From contig JABSOZ010000019.1 in the NCBI GenBank assembly GCA_013215295.1, forward strand, positions 1 to 64,000: 64,000 nucleotides of DNA, written 5' to 3'. Below the pieces are notes generated by a model. It was not told the origin of the DNA, did not search any database, and saw nothing but the letters and a program-made list of their open reading frames with translations. The stretch is from Colwellia sp. (GTDB taxonomy: Bacteria > Pseudomonadota > Gammaproteobacteria > Enterobacterales > Alteromonadaceae). The position numbers and the translations under genes were made by a program. This document shows, one piece after another, positions 56,705 through 64,000 of the stretch (position 1 is the first letter of the stretch; each line of letters starts with the position of its first letter).

Positions 56705-57739
56705 TCAACTTAATTCCGCACTGGATTCACGAAGAATAATTTCAAAATCCAAAACATGGCGTAAGTCTGATTTTTTAGTTTTAGTCGGATCATCAAATTT
56801 TCCAGAGACCAGCAATTCAACAGCTACTTTGGCCATTTCTTGAATAGGTTGCCGTACTGTTGATATATGAGGCCAAACGGTACTCGCTAGTTCAGTATCA
56901 TCAAAGCCGACAATCGATAGTTCAGTTGGTACATGGATATTATTCATATGGGCAGCAGAAATCGCCGCCGCGGCCATATCATCATTACTGGCAAAAATAG
57001 CACTAGGCCGATTTTCTAAGGATAACAAACTTATGGCAGCACTCAATCCTGACTTATAGGTAAAAAATCCTTGCTCAATATATTCGGGAGGAACAGAAAT
57101 TTTATTTGACCGCAATGCGTCAAGAAAACCCTGATAACGTAATCGACTTGCTCCAACATCTGGATGACCTATGATATGGGCTATATTAATATGTCCCTGA
57201 TGAATCAGTTGCTCTGTAATTTCAAAAGCCGCCTGATAGTCATCCATGCAAACATAGGGTGAAACGTTTAATTGGGAATCAGGAGAAACCCGAACAAATG
57301 GAATATTAGCAGTAATTAATTTATCTAGAACTTCAGGAATATCACAAACAGGAGGTAATAGTATCAAACCATCAACCTGTGTAATATTAATTAGCTCTTC
57401 GACAGAACCCAGCGTTTTTGCTAGGTCTTTATCGGCTTCATCAACAACGAGATGATATCCGTTGGCTCGACAAAGTTTAAGACTACCTAATAGAAATTGG
57501 CTTACATAGGAAGTACTAGGGTTATCATATAACAAGCCTAGAAAAAACGATTTACTACTTGCCAAACGACGTGCTGAGACATTAGGCCGGTAACTAAGTT
57601 CTTTTACCGCTGCTTGTACTTTCGCTCGTGTTTTATCACTCACCATCCCATTCTGATTAAGTACTCGTGATACTGTCATCATAGAAACACCGGAGTGTTT
57701 TGCCACGTCTTGTAAACGAGTTTTTTTGTCTTTACTCAT
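56705..57739 (-). CDS. LacI-family transcriptional regulator (paralogue 2)
   Basis: Repressor of 344 aa: helix-turn-helix RLQDVAKHSGVSMMTVSRVL, hinge YRPNVSARRLA and effector domain with ILLPPVCDIPEVLDKL, FASNDDMAAAAISAAH and IVGFDDTELASTVWP. It is colinear with and very similar to the regulator at 37265, and the blocks ANIPFVR.SPDSQLN.SPY.CMDDYQA and GASRLRYQG.LDALRSN are shared. An operator-like site lies 96 bp upstream (57835). Together the two regulators frame the locus at 37-58 kb. Either they co-regulate, or one has a modified effector such as xylobiose versus xylose. Confidence 0.93.
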   Translation of the reverse strand: MSKDKKTRLQDVAKHSGVSMMTVSRVLNQNGMVSDKTRAKVQAAVKELSYRPNVSARRLASSKSFFLGLLYDNPSTSYVSQFLLGSLKLCRANGYHLVVDEADKDLAKTLGSVEELINITQVDGLILLPPVCDIPEVLDKLITANIPFVRVSPDSQLNVSPYVCMDDYQAAFEITEQLIHQGHINIAHIIGHPDVGASRLRYQGFLDALRSNKISVPPEYIEQGFFTYKSGLSAAISLLSLENRPSAIFASNDDMAAAAISAAHMNNIHVPTELSIVGFDDTELASTVWPHISTVRQPIQEMAKVAVELLVSGKFDDPTKTKKSDLRHVLDFEIILRESSAELS

Positions 57740-57834
57740 AGATAATCCTGATCATTTTCATTGATTCCTTTTCGGAAGCTATAGATTGAGCATAACGTAC
57801 TTTTAATGAATAAAAAATGATTTGTTCGTATTTT

Positions 57835-57848
57835 TGTTAGCGCTACCT
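57835..57848. promoter_or_regulatory. LacI-type operator before the second regulator gene
   Basis: TGTTAGCGCTACCT, 96 bp before the regulator start. It lies in the 630-bp divergent region between regulator and TonB receptor genes, which otherwise holds no recognisable gene. Confidence 0.7.
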
Positions 57849-58055
57849 TTTTTGTCCTTTTGTTTTGTAATAATTCTACCAAGAAAGAAGGTTAAAACAG
57901 GAGCTACATGTAACTTGTTGTTATTTAGTTCTTTTAGTGTTTGTTACTTGCTAAATAACAGAGTTGTATGAAGGTATTTATCCACAGGGTCTATGGTGGA
58001 ATATAAAATATTTTAACCTTTGTGTTAAATATTACTGGAAACAAATAAACTTAAA

Positions 58056-58069
58056 TGTTAGCGTTAACT
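58056..58069. promoter_or_regulatory. LacI-type operator before the TonB receptor gene
   Basis: TGTTAGCGTTAACT, 301 bp upstream of the receptor start. The long distance implies a long leader between promoter and gene. Confidence 0.65.
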
Positions 58070-58369
58070 TGCTGGTTTTTTATTCTAAATACTCAATAGT
58101 TACAAATTACAAAAATGGGTGTTCGAATACATAAAAGAGGAAAGCCAACAACAATATAATTATATTGACGGACAAAAATACAATAAACAGTTAGTTTATC
58201 TAACTTAAATCGTCATTCAATGTAATTAATGCATATTGAAATTGAACGTACTGTTGATAAAACTAATAAAAGTTGATAGTACAACCTGATAGTACAATCT
58301 GTTATGTGATGGAAACGCAAATATTTTGGATTACTGCAACCATCACATTAATAATCAAGGGACAATCAC

Positions 58370-61252
58370 ATGAAATGTAGAAGATTTACTAAGACATATT
58401 TAGCTAAGAGCTTATCTCTTATTCTGGCTGCTGGTATAGTATCACCGGCCTTTGCGGAAGAAAGTAGTCAATCGGAAGATGATATCGAAGTTATTGAAGT
58501 AACCGGTATTCGAGCCAGTATGATCAAGGCAATGGATATCAAACGTGAAGCTAATGGAGTCGTTGACGCCATTTCTGCTGAAGATATTGGTAAATTTCCT
58601 GATACAAACCTAGCCGAATCATTACAACGTATATCCGGTGTATCCATTGATCGCTCAAATAACGAAGGTAGTAAAGTCACGGTTCGAGGTTTTGGCCCAA
58701 ACTTTAACCTAGTCACTTTAAACGGCCGTGAAATGCCAACAGCTGAGTTAGCAGGAACTTCAGCACCACAGTCACGCTCGTATGATTTTGCTAATATAGC
58801 CTCTGAAAGTATCAGTGGAGTAGAAATTCATAAAACGGGTAAAGCCACTAACCCGAGTGGTGGGATAGGCGCTACTATTAATATACTTACCGCAAAACCA
58901 CTTGATAGCTCAGGTATGCGCGCAACCTTAGGTGTAAAAGCGGTAATGGATACCACCAACGAAAATGGTGATGATGTAACTCCAGAATTATCAGGTTTGT
59001 ACAGCAACACCTTTGCAGATGATACCTTTGGGATTTTGGTTTCAGGTTCATTCCAAAAACGTGATAGTTTAGAGCAAAATGCAGAGGTTTCAGGCTGGGA
59101 TGAAGCAAGTAGCTCAGTATTCTTGGGAAATAATGTTAGCAATAATAGCTTAAACCCTGATGGAAATGTTTGGATCCCTCAAAACTATAAATACGATGTA
59201 GGTGATATTGAACGTGAACGTACTAATGGTTTAGTGGTATTACAATATAAGCCTATTGAAACACTGACAGCAACACTAGATTATACCTATGCAAAAAATG
59301 AAACCGTTTCTAACCGTAATCATTTTGGTGTTTGGTTCACGGGTGGTGGGGCGATAAATTCTGCGACTATTAATGAAAATGGTACAGTAGAGCAAATCGA
59401 AGAAAATGGTGGTTCTTATGACTTTTTCACTTATTTAAATAAAGCTGAAAGTGAAAATAAATCATTAGGTTTTAATCTTGAGTGGCAAGCAACAGATAAC
59501 TTAACCTTGAATTTTGATTTTCATGACTCTTCCGCAGAATCTTTTGGTGGTGATACCGGTAATAATACTTTCTTTATTATGTCAGCCCCAATTGACTCTA
59601 AGACATTTGATATAAGCCAAGGCACGGATATTCCAACACTAGATGTTAACTTTATTGACATCACTACCGATATTGCACCGAATCAAATCGTGGCCAACCA
59701 AGCGTTTGCCAACGAAGGAGGCTCAAGCAGCGACGTAACACAATCAAGGTTCGACGGTACGTGGGTGAATGAAGATGATGGTGGTTTAGCCAGTATTGAA
59801 TTTGGTGTTGGTTATGTTGAAAGAGAATCCCACGCTACATATGCCAAGACACAATATGTATTTACGCCTCAAAATGATACCTTCTTTGATAGCTCTATTT
59901 TTACTAAAACAGGTACAACAGGACTATTTACAGAATTTACTGGTGGTGTAATGCCATTTTTCTATGATTATGATGCCACTGAAGTCTTTAATCTAGCTCA
60001 AGCTGCCTTCCCTGATGGTATTCTTCCAGGAGCACTAGATCAAGACCATACCGTTATCGAAAAAACCAGCAGTGCTTATGTGCAATTTAACATCGATTCT
60101 GAATTCAACGGTATGGAAGTTAATATTGTTGCCGGTATGCGCTACGAACAAACTGACGTTGAAGCGAGTAGTTTAGCCGAAACTGCGTTATCAATTGAAT
60201 GGCAAAATCCAGTAGAATTTAAAACTAACTTTACATCAGATGGTACTAACTTTACTGATGTAGAAGCCGATTACTCATTATTTTTACCTAGCTTAGATGT
60301 GAGTATCGAAGTCGTCGAAGATGTATTAGCACGTTTTTCATACAGTAAAACGGTTACCCGTAATAGTTTACAAAATATGCGTGGCACTACAACTATCACA
60401 AGCACACCAAAATTAGGCAGCAGAACAGCATCGCGTGGTTCTCCTGAGTTATTACCGTATTCTTCGAATAATATTGATTTATCATTGGAATATTATTATG
60501 GCGAAGCTAGTTATGTTTCTCTTGGTTATTACAGTAAAGACGTTGATAACTTTCTGGTCACTTCTGAAGTTCAAGAAGAGCTATTAGACTTACGAGATCC
60601 GGCCAATGGCCAGCGTTCAGATGAAGCTATAGCACAGCTGAACGCTGAAGGTACCGACCCCTCACCAACTAATGTATGGGAACGTATCTTATTAAATATG
60701 GGGCAACCTACTGATGGCACTGTAACTATCCTTGCTGACGAAACCGATAGACCTATTGTTTGGACAACAACGGCATCGGTAAATGGTGAATCAGTAGCGA
60801 TAGAAGGTTTTGAGTTTGCTATTCAACATACCTTTGGTGACTCAGGCTTTGGTGCTTTATTTAACATGACGACTGTCACAGGTGATGTTTCGTTTGATAA
60901 TGCCACTGTTGGTACACAATTTACCTTACCAGGCTTAAGTGATTCAGCTAACCTTGTCGCTTTTTATGAAAAAGACGGTATTCAAGCACGTATCGCTTAC
61001 AACTGGCGTGATGACTTTTTATCAGCTATTGGTCAGTCAGAAGGTGAAGCAAATGGCCCACAATATACAGAAGCTTATGGTCAAGTTGATATTAGTGCGA
61101 GTTATAATGTGAATGATGATTTAACTGTGTTTGTTGAGGGCTTAAACATAACTGAAGAAACTCAACGAATTCATGGTCGCTACTCAGAGCAATTACTTCA
61201 TGCTCGTCAGTATGGTGCACGTTACAACATAGGCATGCGTTATAACTTCTAA
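58370..61252 (+). CDS. TonB-dependent receptor of the xylan locus
   Basis: Outer-membrane receptor of 960 aa, preceded by the ribosome site AAGGGAC. Signal peptide (SPAFA|EE), TonB-box/plug start IEVIEVTGIRASMIKAMDIKR, DIGKFPDTNLAESLQRISGVSI, VTVRGFGPNFNLVTLNGREMP and a barrel ending GARYNIGMRYNF. It fits the proteobacterial TIGR01782-like class. It differs clearly from the pectin-locus pair in its plug (FPDTNLAESLQRISGV). Located before the repeat lipoprotein and GH26 genes and under the xylose operator type, it probably imports xylo-oligosaccharides released at the surface. Confidence 0.95.
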   Translation: MKCRRFTKTYLAKSLSLILAAGIVSPAFAEESSQSEDDIEVIEVTGIRASMIKAMDIKREANGVVDAISAEDIGKFPDTNLAESLQRISGVSIDRSNNEGSKVTVRGFGPNFNLVTLNGREMPTAELAGTSAPQSRSYDFANIASESISGVEIHKTGKATNPSGGIGATINILTAKPLDSSGMRATLGVKAVMDTTNENGDDVTPELSGLYSNTFADDTFGILVSGSFQKRDSLEQNAEVSGWDEASSSVFLGNNVSNNSLNPDGNVWIPQNYKYDVGDIERERTNGLVVLQYKPIETLTATLDYTYAKNETVSNRNHFGVWFTGGGAINSATINENGTVEQIEENGGSYDFFTYLNKAESENKSLGFNLEWQATDNLTLNFDFHDSSAESFGGDTGNNTFFIMSAPIDSKTFDISQGTDIPTLDVNFIDITTDIAPNQIVANQAFANEGGSSSDVTQSRFDGTWVNEDDGGLASIEFGVGYVERESHATYAKTQYVFTPQNDTFFDSSIFTKTGTTGLFTEFTGGVMPFFYDYDATEVFNLAQAAFPDGILPGALDQDHTVIEKTSSAYVQFNIDSEFNGMEVNIVAGMRYEQTDVEASSLAETALSIEWQNPVEFKTNFTSDGTNFTDVEADYSLFLPSLDVSIEVVEDVLARFSYSKTVTRNSLQNMRGTTTITSTPKLGSRTASRGSPELLPYSSNNIDLSLEYYYGEASYVSLGYYSKDVDNFLVTSEVQEELLDLRDPANGQRSDEAIAQLNAEGTDPSPTNVWERILLNMGQPTDGTVTILADETDRPIVWTTTASVNGESVAIEGFEFAIQHTFGDSGFGALFNMTTVTGDVSFDNATVGTQFTLPGLSDSANLVAFYEKDGIQARIAYNWRDDFLSAIGQSEGEANGPQYTEAYGQVDISASYNVNDDLTVFVEGLNITEETQRIHGRYSEQLLHARQYGARYNIGMRYNF

Positions 61253-61309
61253 GCTTATTTTTTAACAAAAATAACGAAGAAGTCTTTAACATAAATAAGG
61301 AAAAAAATA

Positions 61310-63148
61310 ATGAATATAATAAATAAATTCAATCCACTAAATATAATATATATGGGTATGACGGCCCTAGTGTTAAGTGCCTGTGGTGGTAGTGATTCAA
61401 CACCAACACTAGAAACGCCTCCAGATCATATCCCAACAACGACAGTTATTTTGGTACAAGATGCTGAAGATGAGGATGATAAAGGTTACTTAATTGCAGG
61501 GAATACCTCTGCAGATAGAGAAGGTTTAACGCTTTATACCTTTGCTAGTGATACTCAAGGTGTTAGTACTTGTTATGAAGAATGTGCGCAAGTTTGGCTC
61601 CCTTATACAGTTCCAACTGAAGAGCATGCAGTTAATATTACTTCTGGTGCAATATCAGTAGCAGCCCGTATAGATGGTTCTTTACAAGTTACCGTTGTTC
61701 CTGCACTTGGTGAAGAACCAAAGCCACTCTATTTTTATATTAACGATATCGTGGAAGGAGAGATTTTAGGTGCAGACATTGAAGGCTGGAGAGTATCAAG
61801 CTTTAATCTAGACAAAGTACCGGATGTATTGGTTGCAAGTCTTAATTTTTCAGTTGACGGTTCTATTACAGAATTCTTCTCTAACGGTGAGGCTGAATGT
61901 TGTGATCAAGCAGGTGCGGTTATTGATGCTAACGGCCTTCTTGGTGGTTTATTCGGTGTAGGTGACGGTTTTAGTGTAACTGTTCCAGCTGCTGCTGATG
62001 GTGTTTCTAAAATGGGCTTTAACTATTTCCGTGGCGCTGATACTGATGGCTCCATGACAGTGTCAATTGACGGCGATACTGTCGGTCAGTTTGTTCTTGT
62101 TCCTAACTCTGCAGATTGGGCATCATTAAGTGAAAATGCTGCACCTACGGCGTTTTTGGAGTTAGATACTCCTTTAGCAGCGGGCGACGTTATTACAGTA
62201 ATGGTGGACAGTCAGTTCTCTGCGGGTAATGGTGAATCATTTGGTTTCTATAAACCAGGTGCAGCAACTATTACTTTGGCAACATTAGAAGTAGAAGATG
62301 GTATTTCCATTACAGAATTCTTCTCTAACGGTGAGGCAGAGTGCTGTGATCAAGTAGGTGCGGTTATCGATGAAAATGGCCTATTAGGCGGGCTATTTGG
62401 AGTAGGTGACGGGGTTGCTATTACCGTTCCTCCAGAGGCGGCTGGTGCTAACCAATTTGGTTTCACATACTTCCGTGGTGCTGATACAGATGGTTCTATG
62501 ACAGTATCTGTCGATGGTATCCCTGTAGGTAAGTTGGTACTTGTTCCTAACTCTGCAGATTGGGCATCATTAAGTGAAAATGCAGCTCCTACCGCGTTTA
62601 TTGATTTAGATACGCCTTTGGTTGCTGGACAAATTATTACGGTAATGGTTGATAGTCAATTCTCAGCAGGTAATGGTGATGCGTTTGTCTTCAATCTGAC
62701 ATCTAAACCTGCTCCAGTTCTAACTGATATTTTAGTTTTAGCTGACGAAGGTGTGGTTACTGAGTTTTTCTCTAATGGTGAAGCGGAATGTTGTGACCAG
62801 GTAGGTGCAGTAATCGATGATAACGGATTAATGGGTGGATTATTTGGTGTCGGTGATGGTTTCAGTGTAATGGTTCCTGCTGATTCAGACGGTGCAATAC
62901 GTTTTGGTTTTAGTTACTTCCGTGGCGCCGATACAGATGGCTCAATGACAGTACTTGTAGATGGTGTTGCAGCAGGCACATTAATTATTGCTCCTAATTC
63001 TGCAGATTGGGCTTCATTGTCTGAAAATGCTGCTCCCACTGCATTTATGAACTTAAGTACTCCTTTAATTGCGGGACAAATAGTTGCTGTAATGGTTGAT
63101 AGCCAGTTCTCTGCAGGTAACGGTGTTTCAGTAAGTTTCTATAAATAG
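61310..63148 (+). CDS. Lipoprotein with PF03640-like domain and three near-identical putative carbohydrate-binding repeats
   Basis: Protein of 612 aa. Lipobox LSAC, Cys25. Residues about 45-168 form a PF03640-like 'secreted repeat' domain (LTLYTFASDTQGVSTCYEEC with Cys88 and Cys92, and YINDIVEGEILG). Residues about 185-612 hold three repeats with a period of 148-149, each starting ITEFFSNGEAECCDQ (CC at 197-198, 345-346, 494-495), then GGLFGVGDG, YFRGADTDGSMTV, PNSADWASLSENAAPTAF and MVDSQFSAGNG. Each repeat has only those two adjacent cysteines. I suspect a beta-1,3-xylan-binding module related to CBM31 because GH26 beta-1,3-xylanase genes flank it. With the TonB receptor 57 bp upstream it may be a surface capture protein, in place of a SusD. 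Confidence 0.8.
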   Translation: MNIINKFNPLNIIYMGMTALVLSACGGSDSTPTLETPPDHIPTTTVILVQDAEDEDDKGYLIAGNTSADREGLTLYTFASDTQGVSTCYEECAQVWLPYTVPTEEHAVNITSGAISVAARIDGSLQVTVVPALGEEPKPLYFYINDIVEGEILGADIEGWRVSSFNLDKVPDVLVASLNFSVDGSITEFFSNGEAECCDQAGAVIDANGLLGGLFGVGDGFSVTVPAAADGVSKMGFNYFRGADTDGSMTVSIDGDTVGQFVLVPNSADWASLSENAAPTAFLELDTPLAAGDVITVMVDSQFSAGNGESFGFYKPGAATITLATLEVEDGISITEFFSNGEAECCDQVGAVIDENGLLGGLFGVGDGVAITVPPEAAGANQFGFTYFRGADTDGSMTVSVDGIPVGKLVLVPNSADWASLSENAAPTAFIDLDTPLVAGQIITVMVDSQFSAGNGDAFVFNLTSKPAPVLTDILVLADEGVVTEFFSNGEAECCDQVGAVIDDNGLMGGLFGVGDGFSVMVPADSDGAIRFGFSYFRGADTDGSMTVLVDGVAAGTLIIAPNSADWASLSENAAPTAFMNLSTPLIAGQIVAVMVDSQFSAGNGVSVSFYK

Positions 63149-63170
63149 ATAATTAACTTAACTGACGAAG

Positions 63171-63197
63171 AATGCCACTTAACAAGTGGCATTTTTA
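63171..63197 (+). terminator. Terminator of the receptor-lipoprotein operon
   Basis: AATGCCACTT (63171-63180) pairs with AAGTGGCATT (63184-63193), followed by TTTATAT. Confidence 0.88.
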
Positions 63198-63283
63198 TAT
63201 AAAGCTATTAACGGCGTTTGTTTATCATTGATAAATATCCCTAAAGTGTTAACAGTCATCTGATAACACTATTACTTGTCAAA

Positions 63284-63303
63284 CCACCTTCGCCTGAAGG
63301 TGG
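63284..63303. other. Intergenic hairpin before the second GH26 gene
   Basis: CCACCTTC (63284-63291) pairs with GAAGGTGG (63296-63303), loop GCCT. The T content after it is low (GGCTTTATT). Possibly a second terminator or a small REP-like repeat in the 450-bp gap. Confidence 0.4.
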
Positions 63304-63417
63304 GGCTTTATTGGACAACTTCATCTTTGTATTCAGACTTATATACTAAAAAATATGTTATTTATAGCTGATAAGCTCAGTTTAACTGTTGACATTAAGA
63401 TATAAAATCAGTAAAAA

Positions 63418-63431
63418 TGATAGCGCTAACA
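63418..63431. promoter_or_regulatory. LacI-type operator before the second GH26 gene
   Basis: TGATAGCGCTAACA, 168 bp before the GH26 start; one mismatch to the dyad. It ties this gene to the xylose regulon. Confidence 0.75.
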
Positions 63432-63598
63432 TTGATGTGTAAGTAGCTTTTTAGAACAACCGGTTAAAGGCATAAAATTATCTGCCACCTCACCATCAAT
63501 AAAAGGGATGAGCGAGTATAAGTAATACGCCATGGTTATGTTTTTATACAAATTAATAAATAAACCAATAAATATTTTCCCACAATAAGGTTAAATAA

Positions 63599-64000
63599 AT
63601 GATAAATGCTTCACGAGTAAAAGGTAAAATATCACTATTAGGGACGTTGAGTTTAGCCCTGGTAATTGTGACCGCACCTTTTTTATCAATTAAGACTAAC
63701 GCTGCAGACTTAGCACCAGAACAAGGTGTCTTGCTCAGCATTGGACAGGATGTTGATAGTATTAATGCTTATCATCAAAGTATCAGCGTTGTTGCGGGTG
63801 GCGTTACTAATTATCTTGGTATCAATTCGCTTGGCGGACTGACATCAAATGCAGAATCAGGTGCAGGTCGTAATAATATTGCAGAACTTGTAACCTTATA
63901 CCCCGATTCTACGCTTGTCGTCGGAGTATCTATGAACGGTGTTATCGACGATGTTGCTGCCGGTCATTACGATAATAATATTGATATTTTACTTAAGACC
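63599..64000 (+). CDS. GH26 family enzyme, beta-1,3-xylanase-like (3' end outside window)
   Basis: The frame is open from ATG 63599 to the window end (134 codons); AAGG lies 8 bases before the start. A signal peptide (LSLALVIVTAPFLSIKTNAA) without lipobox is followed by GVLLSIGQDVDSINAYHQSI, which aligns with KILLFIGQDSDTISNYIAAV of the GH26 lipoprotein at 55183, and later STLVVGVSMNGVIDDVAAGHYDNNIDIL aligns with its SIAVGLAFDN...IANGLYNETIDVM. It is therefore a second GH26, apparently freely secreted where the first is lipid-anchored. The catalytic part lies beyond the window. Confidence 0.85.
   Translation, partial: MINASRVKGKISLLGTLSLALVIVTAPFLSIKTNAADLAPEQGVLLSIGQDVDSINAYHQSISVVAGGVTNYLGINSLGGLTSNAESGAGRNNIAELVTLYPDSTLVVGVSMNGVIDDVAAGHYDNNIDILLKT

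Overview
This window looks like part of the chromosome of a marine, polysaccharide-degrading gammaproteobacterium of the Alteromonadales type (Colwelliaceae/Alteromonadaceae-like). The reasons are AT-rich coding sequence, long TonB-dependent receptors with the V-I-E-V-T-G plug start, Tat- and lipoprotein-exported CAZymes, sCache chemoreceptors, and LacI-family control of sugar genes. The genus is an inference. I saw no rRNA, tRNA or CRISPR array.

Region 1 (1-24959) is a pectin/rhamnogalacturonan locus. It has two paralogous TonB receptors (one cut by the window start), three GH28 exo-polygalacturonase-like enzymes, a further beta-helix glycosidase with a C-terminal sorting tail, a DUF4861-GH105 fusion (unsaturated uronyl hydrolase), a DUF6807 lipoprotein, a periplasmic binding protein, a secreted metallophosphoesterase and two sCache chemoreceptors. 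Four promoters share one layout: a palindrome centred on TTGACACCGGTGTCAA whose left half is the -35 box, then 18 bp, then TAGTAT. The second chemoreceptor lies between two copies of a divergent promoter module, each copy carrying one intact and one truncated gene. The locus also holds decayed material: a nonsense-interrupted polysaccharide-lyase-like gene, RAYT transposase remnants, a 2Fe-2S subunit fragment and a MITE-like hairpin element.

Region 2 (25126-37200) holds a tightly packed RND tripartite efflux operon (outer membrane factor, adaptor, pump) followed by a DUF1800/DUF1501 pair. After it come a chimeric pseudogene (cytochrome-like 5' part, Fic-like winged-helix 3' part), a serine beta-lactamase-like lipoprotein and a decayed stretch with a tyrosine recombinase remnant.

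Region 3 (37175-64000) is a xylose and, most likely, beta-1,3-xylan utilisation locus framed by two paralogous LacI regulators. A six-gene minus-strand operon (xylB, xylA, transaldolase, transketolase, pgi, aldose epimerase) takes xylose to hexose phosphate. Two sugar-proton symporters and a Gfo/Idh/MocA oxidoreductase run the other way. A second minus-strand run encodes a GH26 lipoprotein (beta-1,3-xylanase-like), a GH43 xylosidase, a PhyH-type dioxygenase and a clan-A glycosidase. At the right end are a TonB receptor, a lipoprotein joining a PF03640-like domain to three near-identical putative carbohydrate-binding repeats, and the start of a second GH26 enzyme. Nine TGNTAGCGCTAACA-type operators sit before the regulators, xylB, the symporter, both GH26 genes and the receptor, which makes a coherent local regulon.
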